64,000 nucleotides of DNA from Planctomycetaceae bacterium (GCA_021732995.1 JAKFWA010000071.1:1-64000); one strand, 5' to 3'; shown: positions 1 through 9,125, counted from the stretch's first letter. Program-made: numbers and translations. The notes: generated by a model not told the origin, from the sequence alone.

Positions 1-319
1 CGCGAGCGTTTGCGTTCGTCCAGCGTTTGCGTTTGTGGTGTGAGGACCTCAGAGTCGCGCTCTCATTCACCCTGCGGTCGATTCTTAACGGCCGTCGCTC
101 AGCACCGGAGTGGGAACACTTCAGTCTGTCCCATTTGATTCAGTCTCAGTCCTTGAGAGACGCAGCTTTTTCAACAGGCTGTTAGCTAGTCGGGGCTGAA
201 GAACGCGACGTGGACCGGATGGATATCCTCAAAGAGTTGTTGATCGCGGCAACGCGTTCTTCGAGTGCGACGCGCATCAGATCATCGACGAGGCTGAGTG
301 AGCTATAAACCAAGAACGC
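1..319. other. Left-edge non-coding stretch
   Basis: No convincing gene is seen. A 12-base direct repeat (AGCGTTTGCGTT) occurs at about 5 and 21. The string TTTTTCAACAGGCTGTTAG near 172-190 resembles sequence often left beside insertion sequence ends, but no transposase or paired end is visible. A 29-codon plus-strand reading frame near 220 is too short to support. Confidence 0.4.
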
Positions 320-859
320 CTATCTGGGCTCGCCATCTGCTGCAGCACCTGGCTCGGCTTCTGCAACATTGCCTTCCGCAATGGCTGAGACGAGCGCCCC
401 GGCGAACCGGTCCCAGAACTCCCGGAATACGTCACCGCGCCAGTCTGATTTCAAGCCGCGTGCGTCCAGCGTGATCCGCTCTCCGGCAGCCTGCAAGCTG
501 GACTGAATTCCTGCGACCTCATCCAGAAGCTGCGGAGTCCGGTCGATCCGCTCGCCCTCCAGCCATCGGCAGATCGCAGCCGCGGAGATGGAGAACGCCC
601 CGTCTTTGCAGCAGTCGGCCGTGCACCACGTCTGGAGTTCGACCAACAATCTCCGCAGTGTTGGCGACAGTAGCACCGTGTGTGAGGAAGTCTTCACGCT
701 TGCCTCCAGATAAGCTCGTCCGGCCTGCTTGCCATTCTCGTTCGGAAGGTCCACGAGGAGCGGACGTCTCCAGCCGCTGCTCAGGGCTGAGGCTTCAACT
801 GGGCTGCGGGACCCAAGCCAGAAAATAAGAATCCCGTCGCTAGTTGCTACGGCAATCAA
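320..859 (-). CDS. Hypothetical protein, DUF6331-like
   Basis: A 179-codon frame whose first codon is TTG and lies inside the hairpin at 830-869, so the true start is uncertain and may be further in. The central part holds a Cys-rich motif (TWC..DCCKDGAF) followed by a short helix ending in RWLE, which resembles DUF6331-type proteins as I remember them. The C-terminus is acidic (NVAEAEPGAAADGEPR). It is the cargo immediately left of the leftmost tRNA-like fragment. The N-terminal 40 residues, read through the repeat, may not be translated or may show that the gene was truncated on insertion. No function can be assigned. Confidence 0.5.
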   Translation of the reverse strand: MIAVATSDGILIFWLGSRSPVEASALSSGWRRPLLVDLPNENGKQAGRAYLEASVKTSSHTVLLSPTLRRLLVELQTWCTADCCKDGAFSISAAAICRWLEGERIDRTPQLLDEVAGIQSSLQAAGERITLDARGLKSDWRGDVFREFWDRFAGALVSAIAEGNVAEAEPGAAADGEPR

Positions 860-869
860 CGACGGGATT
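830..869 (-). terminator. Hairpin after tRNA-like fragment A
   Basis: Arms AATCCCGTCG and CGACGGGATT pair perfectly, with further TTG/CAA pairing inside. It lies 15 bases downstream, on the minus strand, of the tRNA-like fragment at 885-920, the same place as the hairpin after the intact tRNA-Pro. The stem shares AATCCCGTC with the hairpin at 10680-10719, suggesting that the two terminators are related. Confidence 0.55.
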
Positions 870-884
870 TGTATTTACGCTGAA

Positions 885-949
885 TCGGAGTGATAAAGTA
901 CGTTAGAACTTTTTCTCACCGGAATTCAGGCACTGGCTTGCTCATGCCT
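885..949 (-). repeat. Truncated tRNA-Pro 3' end, site A
   Basis: On the minus strand the sequence ends with ATCACTCCGA, matching the acceptor end of the tRNA-Pro at 10735-10809. It is preceded by the shared non-tRNA arm AAAAAGTTCTAACG. The outer part, up to TGCTCATGCCT at 949, is also found at site B (4469-4534), making a ~65 bp direct repeat around the 3.6 kb cargo between them. This is the most diverged copy in the tRNA part (TACTTTATC in place of TCCTGTC). Confidence 0.6.
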
Positions 950-966
950 GACCAGCATTCGTGCGA

Positions 967-2301
<1,335 letters not shown>

Positions 2302-2698
2302 TACTCTTCAATGAGCCTGAACGAAACGTATCGGTTCCGAAACACCTTCGAGAGACGAACGATGTTTTCACATTGCTAGAACACAAGGAAGCGGTCAAAG
2401 GACCGAGTTTGCCGAGGTTATAGCAAGGTGAGGAGCGTAAGGAAAAAGGTGGCAGGGGGGAATTGTGTTCGAGTTTGCGTGACACCCACGAGAGAAGGGA
2501 GATCGACCCAGCGGCAGGTCTTCCGAACAGTGGACTTTGGTCGTACCGTGAAATCAGCGCTCTGGTCCCTTTTAATGAACAGATGCTCGTGCGACGCTAC
2601 TTGCCATAGATTCATGATCCGCAGACACGTGACAACTTTCGATGTGCGTCGATCACAGACTGGCGGGGCAGAATCATCCGACCCAGGCGGATCTGGCC
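2302..2698. other. Divergent intergenic region
   Basis: About 400 bases between the divergently transcribed cupin-like gene and the hypothetical gene starting at 2699. It should hold both promoters. I see no strong hairpin, repeat or RNA gene in it. Confidence 0.35.
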
Positions 2699-4327
2699 AT
2701 GCAAACAGTTGTCGTTGTGATTGTCGAGGAAGACGGTTGTCGCTTGGGAGTGTCGTTAGACGAGGAAGAGGCACTGACGCTCGTCGCGGTGACCTCTGAA
2801 GATCCGACGTGTTGGGGCGATGTGGTCGCCTATTGGCCGCGCTACCACACGCCGGCGGTGCCTGAATTCGCCGACAGTCTGGCGCTCGAACGTGTCGACT
2901 TTGCCGCTGCTCGCGGCACGTTGGACCAGCACGAGTCATGGGTGGTGATCGACCTGGTTCGCAGGCGAATCGCCACCGGCCCCGCTATGGAACCGATCGG
3001 CCGTGATCAAGCGTTTGCAATGGTGGTTGAGGAGTTCGGTAAGCAGCGCTGGCCGCTCAGCGTTCACCTGCCGCCGTGGTGGGAGATGTTCGAACAGACC
3101 GATCCCAGTGCGATGGACCGAAACCGCGAAACTCCGCTTACGGTCCGTCGAGTCAATCGCGAAGTACTGTTCGGCGCAGCACTGATCGAAGACCTGGCGA
3201 GGCGAATTTTGGACATCGTCGAGTCGGACGAGTGGCGATCGACGGGTGCGGGCGAGCAAGTGCGTGTGCGATACGATTTCACCCTGCGAGTGCACCGCGA
3301 CTGGCTCATGACACCTCGCCAGGACCTGGCTGGCCAGATGCCGCGGCAGATGCTGCATGGCGCTGTCAGTTGGCTCGACCGAGTTGAATGGGCGCAGCGA
3401 CTGCGGTTCGAAGACCAAAGGGAAATGATCGCAGTGCCGACCAGCGTTTCGGGCTACGACGAGGCGCCGATGGGCCGAGAAGAAGTCGTGATGTATTTCG
3501 ACATGTGCCGCGAATTAATTGGCTCCGGCTGGGAATGGTGCGCGGCGCAGGGAATCGAATTGCAGGACGTTGAGGGCCGTCTGCGGCGTGAGCACGAATT
3601 AGTGACATTTCTTACCGGGGTGAAGGATGAGTGGCTCACAAGTCCGTTCGAAGGGGGTTCGCCGCCGCAGTTCATCATCGAATGCAGCCGTCGCCGAGTC
3701 CCGCGCGGAATGGGTGTGGCCATTGCCGGGATGACCGAGCGTGAGGCCGATCGGCACGAGATCGATTGCGATTGTCCCATTTGCAACATGATGGCGGACG
3801 GGATGTTTGGAACGGCGTTCGTGGGCATCGACGGGCACCACCTCGAACTGGACGACGAGTTCGCATTTTCGCTGCACGAGACTCGCGAGGATTGGGAGGA
3901 ACAGCAGCGCGAGTTTGCCCAAATGTCCGCCGACTTCGATCGCAAACAAGCCGAGCGTCAAGCTCGCGGCGAGACGGAACCGGACCCGGACCCGTTCGTT
4001 TCGGCGTGGTCAGGGCACATCTCCGATGATCCTTTGCCGGGTGATCCCCAAGGACACCTGAAGCTGGCGTTTCTGCTCACCGAAGTGGTCGGGATACTCC
4101 AATCTGCGGGCGCCCCGCGTGAAGACCTTCAAGCGCTCAATGAGAGTTTCAGCGCTTTCCGCAGTTGCGACCGAGCAGAGCTTCCGGATTGCGGCACGCA
4201 ACTCAAAGAACAGTTGGAGGACATTGCGAGTCGCTATCCAGAACTCGTTGCGCGCGTCGCCGACTTGCAAAGCCGCATTGACGAACAAATCCGTTCGCCG
4301 GCTTGCGACAACGACCTGCCGTTCTGA
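2699..4327 (+). CDS. Conserved planctomycete hypothetical protein with CxCxxC motif
   Basis: A 542-residue soluble protein if read from the ATG at 2699 (an upstream ATG at 2642 would add 19 poor-quality residues). The N-terminus (QTVVVVIVEEDG) starts a compact beta-rich domain. Around residues 360-375 is a Cys cluster, DCDCPICNMMADG, followed by an acidic segment with many Trp, Glu and Arg (HETREDWEEQQREFAQ) that could be helical. The C-terminus is helical and ends in acidic residues. I recognise the type as an uncharacterised planctomycete family; the Cys cluster may bind a metal. It lies in the cargo segment between tRNA-like fragments A and B. Confidence 0.75.
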   Translation: MQTVVVVIVEEDGCRLGVSLDEEEALTLVAVTSEDPTCWGDVVAYWPRYHTPAVPEFADSLALERVDFAAARGTLDQHESWVVIDLVRRRIATGPAMEPIGRDQAFAMVVEEFGKQRWPLSVHLPPWWEMFEQTDPSAMDRNRETPLTVRRVNREVLFGAALIEDLARRILDIVESDEWRSTGAGEQVRVRYDFTLRVHRDWLMTPRQDLAGQMPRQMLHGAVSWLDRVEWAQRLRFEDQREMIAVPTSVSGYDEAPMGREEVVMYFDMCRELIGSGWEWCAAQGIELQDVEGRLRREHELVTFLTGVKDEWLTSPFEGGSPPQFIIECSRRRVPRGMGVAIAGMTEREADRHEIDCDCPICNMMADGMFGTAFVGIDGHHLELDDEFAFSLHETREDWEEQQREFAQMSADFDRKQAERQARGETEPDPDPFVSAWSGHISDDPLPGDPQGHLKLAFLLTEVVGILQSAGAPREDLQALNESFSAFRSCDRAELPDCGTQLKEQLEDIASRYPELVARVADLQSRIDEQIRSPACDNDLPF

Positions 4328-4421
4328 GGGCCCGATGGCCTCCACGAAACTAGCTGTGCCAAGCTTGTTCGTCCTATCACGGAGGCATCCGACGAAATCG
4401 CAAGTGCCCTGGTGATAAACG

Positions 4422-4459
4422 CAAACGGCTCGCCCCGAGTCATGGCGGCGAGCCGTTTG
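4422..4459 (-). terminator. Hairpin after tRNA-like fragment B
   Basis: A 13 bp perfect stem (CAAACGGCTCGCC with GGCGAGCCGTTTG) lies 9 bases from the tRNA-like fragment at 4469. Closely similar stems follow fragments D and E, so hairpin and fragment behave as one repeated unit. It also sits downstream of the plus-strand gene ending at 4327 and could terminate it. Confidence 0.6.
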
Positions 4460-4468
4460 TAAATCTAA

Positions 4469-4534
4469 TCGGGGTGGCAGGACACCGTTTGAACTTTTGC
4501 GGGCTGGCGTTCAGGCTCTGACCTGCTCATGCCT
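4469..4534 (-). repeat. Truncated tRNA-Pro 3' end, site B
   Basis: On the minus strand it reads AAAAGTTCAAACGGTG followed by TCCTGCCACCCCGA, the last part matching a tRNA-Pro 3' end with discriminator A. The upstream part, to TGCTCATGCCT, is shared with site A. It overlaps the final codons of the four-helix-bundle gene (stop at 4527-4529). Confidence 0.7.
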
Positions 4535-4889
4535 CGTGATTCTCCAGGCCCTTGATCAAGCCTGATAGCATTCGCGCGATCTCTTCAAGCGAGCTTTTGA
4601 GTTCCAGATGGTCCTGCTCATTCAGCAGTTTTCGTCTCGATGCCAATTCGAGTAGCGGCACGCATTCTTGAACCGAGCCTCGTGCGATCCCGAAGAAGTG
4701 TCTTCGGTCGGGCTTGGTGAACCTGCCGTTTCCTTCGGCGATATTCGCGGCAATGGAAACGGCGGCGCGGTTGAGTTGGTCGACCAGAAACCCATAGCCC
4801 CGCGGAAACTGCTCAGTGCGTTGACAAATCGCATCGGCGAAATCGACGGACTTTTGGTAGACCAGCAGCTTTTCGAAGGCGAACGCCAT
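4527..4889 (-). CDS. Four-helix-bundle protein (S23 / 23S rRNA intervening-sequence type)
   Basis: A 120-residue protein that fits the S23 four-helix-bundle family well in length and in signature: FEKLLVYQKSVDFADAI at the start, NRAAVSIAANIAEGNGR in helix 2, FFGIARGSVQECVPLLELA in helix 3 and IARMLSGLIKGLE at the end. Family members were first seen in intervening sequences of 23S rRNA, and occur widely as solitary genes of unknown role that form homopentamers. Here it is the only gene in a ~0.55 kb segment between tRNA-like fragments B and C, with a long inverted repeat directly upstream. Confidence 0.9.
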   Translation of the reverse strand: MAFAFEKLLVYQKSVDFADAICQRTEQFPRGYGFLVDQLNRAAVSIAANIAEGNGRFTKPDRRHFFGIARGSVQECVPLLELASRRKLLNEQDHLELKSSLEEIARMLSGLIKGLENHEA

Positions 4890-4911
4890 CGCGTGAAGCC
4901 TTGAGAGGAAA

Positions 4912-4978
4912 GGAGAAAGTAGTGAGTAGACCGAGTTGAGCGGTTGGGTACCTGCTCTATCTACTTACTACTTTCTCC
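4912..4978. repeat. Inverted repeat upstream of the S23-type gene
   Basis: An 18-base arm at 4912-4929 (GGAGAAAGTAGTGAGTAG) is repeated in inverse orientation at 4961-4978 with one mismatch. The pair is 31 bases apart and lies just upstream of the minus-strand S23-type gene. GAGTAGTGAGTAG-like repeats often accompany genes of this family, which hints at a repeat-linked mobile or RNA-structural unit. Confidence 0.6.
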
Positions 4979-4988
4979 GCTCAACTCT

Positions 4989-5252
4989 CTATTTTTGGCC
5001 GTTAGCGCCCAAAAATCGGGATGACAAGACGTCGTTTGAACTTTTTCTGGGTCCATTTGCTGCTTGGAAAGAAGTCCACAGAGACATGGCGATGTCATGC
5101 AACTCGTGAATCAAGTGTACTTTACGACCGCGCCTTGGTAGTAATTGGTAAATACGGCGGACATTTTTCTCGACATCCTCGCCGAGATACGGCATCGCAT
5201 CTTTGAGATGCTCTCCCAGGAGGACCGACTCTAAATCAACCCCGATTGACAT
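4989..5252 (-). CDS. Hypothetical protein fragment running into site C
   Basis: An 87-codon frame with an ATG at 5252. The first ~70 residues look protein-like and helical (LGEHLKDAMPYLGEDVEKN, VHLIHELHDIAMSLW). The last ~17 residues are read across the tRNA-like fragment and its hairpin, so the natural C-terminus was probably lost when the array junction formed. It may be a truncated, non-functional gene, or a small protein with an accidental tail. I do not recognise a family. Confidence 0.35.
   Translation of the reverse strand: MSIGVDLESVLLGEHLKDAMPYLGEDVEKNVRRIYQLLPRRGRKVHLIHELHDIAMSLWTSFQAANGPRKSSNDVLSSRFLGANGQK
4992..5015 (-). terminator. Hairpin after tRNA-like fragment C
   Basis: TTTTTGG at 4992 pairs with CCAAAAA ending at 5015, with a 10-base loop. 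It directly abuts the tRNA-like fragment at 5016, so the spacing is shorter than at the other sites. Confidence 0.5.
5016..5050 (-). repeat. Truncated tRNA-Pro 3' end, site C
   Basis: On the minus strand the arm CCAGAAAAAGTTCAAACGACG is followed by TCTTGTCATCCCGA, which differs from site E mainly by one base in the tRNA part. Same orientation as the intact tRNA-Pro. Confidence 0.7.
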
Positions 5253-5302
5253 CCCACGAATCGACGATATGGTTTCCTAGGAAACTATAAGGCACCCGCC
5301 CA

Positions 5303-5689
5303 ATGAATGTTGTCACCAAGTCGATTTCCCTTCCGTGCTCACCCCAAGTCGCCTGGATGTTTCTGGCTGACGGATGCCGTCCTGGGCCGTCCGCAACATT
5401 CTGGCGTCCAAGTTAGTCGGCACGGATCGCTGGGAGATTCAAACACCGCATGGTCCAGGCGTCCTGCGCATTCGTGGCGTCGAAGCCCATGGCATCTTCG
5501 ATCACGACTTCATCGACGCCCAAGAAGGAAAATGGACAGTGACCGCCCGCGTCGTTTCTGTTTCGGCCGGATCTGTATTCCTTGTGACTCTTGAGAAACC
5601 TGCCGGTATGCCGGACGAGGTCTTTGCGCGCACTTAAAGAATTGGACGACGAACTGGACCAGTTGACACAGATAAGCCCGTCACTTTGA
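5303..5689 (+). pseudogene. START-like (SRPBCC) protein, two compensating frameshifts
   Basis: Three adjacent reading frames together make a typical short SRPBCC/START-like protein. The N-terminus is read from ATG 5303 (MNVVTKSISLPCSPQVAW), the core from the next frame after about 5371 (SKLVGTDRWEIQTPHGPG, GIFDHDFIDAQEGKWTV, a family hallmark), and the C-terminal helix in the first frame again from about 5627 (RALKELDDELDQLTQ). The whole span is an exact multiple of three (129 codons), so the two shifts cancel. It lies 8 bases upstream of a MarR-type regulator and was probably co-transcribed with it. A sequencing error cannot be excluded. Confidence 0.65.
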
Positions 5690-5697
5690 GAAAGTCA

Positions 5698-6159
5698 ATG
5701 AAGCAAAACATCGAAGTCAGCGACCTGGAAAAGCATGCCGGATACTGGCTGCGGTTCGTCTCGAACCACGTATCGCACGCCTTCGCGCGCAAGGTCGAGG
5801 CTCAGGGAGTCACGGTTGCGGAGTGGGTTCTCCTGCGGCAAATGTTTGGTGCGGGAACTGCCAATCCGAGCCAACTTGCGGATGCCGTGGGTATGACGCG
5901 AGGTGCGGTTTCCAAGCTCGTTGAGCGGCTGTGCCGAAAGAAGCTCGCCGTGCGTTCGTCGTCGGAAGGCGACCGACGCTATCAAACGGTCGAACTCACC
6001 GCAGCTGGAACGCGGCTCGTCCCCGTCTTGGCTCGGCTTGCGGACGAAAATGATCGCGAATTTTTCGGCCATCTGAAGTCGGGAGAGTGGAAAAGTCTGC
6101 TGAGCTTACTCCAGGACATCGTTCGTCAGCACGGATGGAAAGACCTACCAGTTGATTGA
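5698..6159 (+). CDS. MarR-family transcriptional regulator
   Basis: A 153-residue winged-helix regulator, starting at ATG 5698 (a TTG at 5686 is an alternative). The DNA-binding core is clear: NPSQLADAVGMTRGAVSKLV (helix-turn-helix) followed by the wing KKLAVRSSSEGDRRYQTVEL with the DxR of MarR proteins, and dimerisation helices at both ends. MarR proteins usually bind palindromes near their own promoter and release them on binding small phenolic or toxic ligands. The upstream SRPBCC pseudogene and downstream DUF1398 gene are the likely regulated neighbours. It lies in the cargo between fragments C and D. Confidence 0.9.
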   Translation: MKQNIEVSDLEKHAGYWLRFVSNHVSHAFARKVEAQGVTVAEWVLLRQMFGAGTANPSQLADAVGMTRGAVSKLVERLCRKKLAVRSSSEGDRRYQTVELTAAGTRLVPVLARLADENDREFFGHLKSGEWKSLLSLLQDIVRQHGWKDLPVD

Positions 6160-6191
6160 ATCCAGACTCACGAAACACTTTAGGAGAAGCC

Positions 6192-6593
6192 ATGAATGCA
6201 GAAAAAGCACCGATTATTCAAGGGTGCGCACAAGGGGCATTGACCGGTGAGCTTACGTTTCCGGAAATCGTCGGCAAGCTCAACCAAATCGGCGTGGAGC
6301 GGTATCACGCGGACTATTGCCGCCAGGAAGTCACTTATTACGTGGCGGATGGCGACTCCCTGGTTGTCGCCACACCTCATCCTTCCCACGCAATCGCTAC
6401 CGAGTTTTCAGCGTCGGCCGTCGAAGGCGCCGTTCGCCAGAGTCAGCGGAACGAGCACACCTACCTCGATTTCATTCGGAAGACGATGGCCGCCGGTTGC
6501 GTGGGCTACTTCGTTCAGATCACCGGCCGCCGCGTCATCTATTTAGGGCGTAATGGAGAATCGCACGTTGAGCATTTCCCATCGCCGCGTTAA
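6192..6593 (+). CDS. DUF1398 family protein
   Basis: A 133-residue protein. ATG 6192 is chosen because AGGAGAAGCC stands directly before it; the frame is open from 6156 but those codons overlap the MarR stop. It shows the family pattern LTFPEIVGKLNQIGVERYHAD followed by TYYVADGDS and a C-terminal part with GCVGYFVQITGRRVIYLGR. DUF1398 proteins (once called phage envelope protein) have no established function. It follows the MarR gene by 32 bases in the same direction and probably shares its transcript. Confidence 0.85.
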   Translation: MNAEKAPIIQGCAQGALTGELTFPEIVGKLNQIGVERYHADYCRQEVTYYVADGDSLVVATPHPSHAIATEFSASAVEGAVRQSQRNEHTYLDFIRKTMAAGCVGYFVQITGRRVIYLGRNGESHVEHFPSPR

Positions 6594-6832
6594 CCAGTTG
6601 CCTGCCCCCAAATGCAGGAAACGTTTCGATTGATCGTGGTGAAACTGGCGCCGGGATTTGAACTCAACAACGTGCTATTCAGTAACGAGTTACAGTAAAC
6701 GGCCCGGCTGACCCATTTGCCAATCGGGTCACTTGAACCAGACGGACTCCTCAACGCCTAGCCGTAAGTCATTGCTGTTAAAAAAGAAACGGCTCGCCGC
6801 AGGTTATTGCGACGAACCGTTTGTATTCCGAA
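6594..6832. other. Intergenic stretch with hairpin
   Basis: Between the DUF1398 gene and fragment D. The only visible structure is the hairpin at 6787-6822; the rest shows no gene or repeat. Confidence 0.4.
6787..6822 (-). terminator. Hairpin after tRNA-like fragment D
   Basis: Arms AAACGGCTCGCCGC and GCGACGAACCGTTT pair with two imperfect positions. The sequence is clearly related to the stem after fragment B, and the spacing to the fragment (10 bases) is almost the same. Confidence 0.55.
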
Positions 6833-6864
6833 TCGGGGTGGCAGGACGTCTATTGAACTTTTGA
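6833..6864 (-). repeat. Truncated tRNA-Pro 3' end, site D
   Basis: On the minus strand AAAAGTTCAATAGACG precedes TCCTGCCACCCCGA, identical in its tRNA part to site B. The flanking sequence further out is unlike A and B. Confidence 0.7.
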
Positions 6865-7102
6865 TGTCCGGAATCCGGGGCTTTGGGGGGAGATTGCGGC
6901 GATCCTTCGTCAGGTTGCCGGGTGATAAATGACCGTCGGGGGCGTCTGCTGAGACGACTACGCTGAAAAGCCGAGGTCGCGCCAGATTCTGAAGCCCTCT
7001 CGCCCGAACAACGGGAGATCGCGGCGTCCCACAATAGAAATCCGGCCCGCAGCCCGGTCCGCCTTCCAGAGGGGCAACGAAGCCAGGCTCGACTGGCGAC
7101 AG

Positions 7103-8492
7103 TCACTTGGTGGACGAGCCGCTAACGTCATCCGGCTTCCATTGGTCGATCGCCTGCTGATAGTAGCCGGGCAGGACCGTAATCGGACTCGACTCGGGCA
7201 GGAACAGCATTGCGTCGAACTGCAGGTCGGGCCGCTGCTTGAAAAAGCAGTCGGCATAGCTTCCCTGGCGAGCCGCTTCTCCGAGCCGCATTTCGATCCC
7301 TTCCGACCACGGGGATTCATTACCCTGGCTGGCTGACTGGCGGAAATCGATCAGCAGTCCAGGGCTCTGCCGATCGACGGCCGCCTGCTGCAGGATGGAT
7401 TCCAATGCCTGGGGACCGGGCGTGTGGGCATCCTCGACGATGTCGTCGATGGGCTGGTATTCCGTCATGGCCAGGTATCGGCCCGTGTGGAATACTGAAC
7501 CGATCGAGCGATAGGCGTCCCCCAGTTCCCGGGCCAGGTGGTGCCCCATCGTCACGAACTGGTAGCCGCGAATGACGATGGGAACCCGGGCCACGTGCAG
7601 ATTGTGGGAGAGCAGAACAATCCGCTCAGGCTGAAAGTGTCGCCGGAGCGCCAGAATGTTTTCCGCCATGAACTGGTCTCGCGCGTGCATGGCATCACCG
7701 GGGGAGTAGAACTGGACGACCTGTTCGAGGTGGCGCCCGCACCGCTCGAAGAAGAAACGGTCGTCGCGCGAGACCGATGCGGGGAGCGCCAGTCCAATCT
7801 CTTGCAGCCGGCGACAGGCGCGAGCCACGGACACCGAAACGGTTGCGACGAATTTCGCCTGCCAGGCTTCGATGTCAGCCATCCGGCTTTCTTTCGGGGC
7901 CTGCCCATCCATTTCGCGCAGAATCAACTCCACGAACTGACCGAGATCCCGGTCAGTGGGCAGCGCCGTCACCAGAGCTGCAGACTCGTCGGCCGCATCC
8001 TGCTCGAGTGCACCGATCCGGACAAACTCCTGCAGCAGCCGCAGCAGTTCGGCCTTGGGACCATCCATTGACTGGCAATCGCAGCCCATGATGCGCACCG
8101 GGCGCTGGGATCGGGATTGCGCCTGCTGGGTGTCACCTAGCCACGTCACCAACGAAAGGATTTCCTGACTGGCGTAATTCCAGTTGCCCATCGCGACAAG
8201 GGCATGCTCCGCATTTCCTTCCCCCCGCACCAAGTGCCGGTCGAGTCTGTGCGTCGCCCCAGGACACGCTTCCAGGACGATGACGTCCGCCTGGCGCTCC
8301 TCAATTAGAAACTTGAGTACCCGCACACTCGACTGAATCACGGTTCTCGAGCCGTGCGTCGCTTCACCAATGGCGACAACCGGGGCGGCCGCGGAGATTC
8401 GGTCCAGTGCCGCCCGTCAGCGGTGAATCAGGCTCGATGCTCCCGAAGCTCACGGCCCGCTCTCGAATCCAAGCCTTCTGTAGTTCATCCAT
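7103..8492 (-). pseudogene. Erythromycin esterase family protein, N-terminal frameshift
   Basis: The main frame encodes most of an erythromycin esterase-type hydrolase. Just upstream of its first available start the same frame still encodes the catalytic-site motif VVAIGEATHGSRT, but is closed by a TGA at 8417-8419. The missing N-terminus (MDELQKAWIRERAVSFGSIE, from ATG 8492) lies in another frame, which meets the first near 8405-8419 in a G-rich run. Other family marks are VLEACPG and the His motif LLSHNLHVAR. In the family these enzymes hydrolyse macrolide lactones or related esters. The gene is broken by one shift unless this is a sequencing error. It is the sole cargo between fragments D and E. 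Confidence 0.8.
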
Positions 8493-8830
8493 TTTCGCCC
8501 GCCCGGCACATTTGGATTGTGCCTGCCAGTGCAGGCCAGGACCGGACGCACGGATCCGATTGTCCGGCATTGGCCCTCGGTCACCAGGTCGTCTCGGGAA
8601 CACTCTTCATGAAATGCCCGGTTCCAAAAAGGTTGATCCCAGTTGCGCGGGACCGACTCGAACCAGCCTCATGGAGAGCGTGAGAGTGGCTACTGGATTT
8701 GAACTCCGCAACTCACTGTTTGACATCAGTTTTCGGCGAATAGTATCGGGCAGTTCCAGAAGTCTCGTGTTTGTTTGAACTGACTCTGTGGGACTGCCAG
8801 CTCTCGAGCAACCCACTGCCGATTAACGAG

Positions 8831-8866
8831 AAACAGCTCGCTGCAAGTCAATGCAACGAGCTGTTT
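8831..8866 (-). terminator. Hairpin after tRNA-like fragment E
   Basis: Arms AAACAGCTCG and CGAGCTGTTT pair perfectly, extended by partial TGCA pairing. It is related in sequence to the hairpins after B and D and lies 10 bases from the fragment. Confidence 0.6.
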
Positions 8867-8876
8867 TGATTTCAAG

Positions 8877-8911
8877 TCGGGATGACAGGACACCGTTAGA
8901 ACTTTTTCTGG
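8877..8911 (-). repeat. Truncated tRNA-Pro 3' end, site E
   Basis: On the minus strand CCAGAAAAAGTTCTAACGG precedes TGTCCTGTCATCCCGA. The last 14 bases differ from the intact tRNA-Pro at 10735-10748 at only two positions, and the flank just beyond (CTTGAAATC) also resembles the tRNA flank. It is the first truncated copy to the left of the intact gene. Confidence 0.75.
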
Positions 8912-9125
8912 CTGGGCTCCGCGCCGGGGACGCAATGCGATGGCATCTCGCTGGCGACGGAGTGCCATGACGCGCCTGCATTTGCGTCTCGGAATCGTGC
9001 GAGACGTTGCGAGGTTGAGCAGCGATCTCGGTTGGCCGCGACTTGCTCCCCCGGACGCATCGGTCGATGCGACCAACGCGCGCTGGAGCGACCAATGGTC
9101 AACGGTCGAAAGCGAAAACTGGACT

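Noticed and set aside
172-215. Insertion sequence end and a sixth tRNA fragment at the left edge
   Set aside because: TTTTTCAACAGGCTGTTAG and AGTCGGGGCTGA are only suggestive; no transposase, second end or conserved arm is visible.
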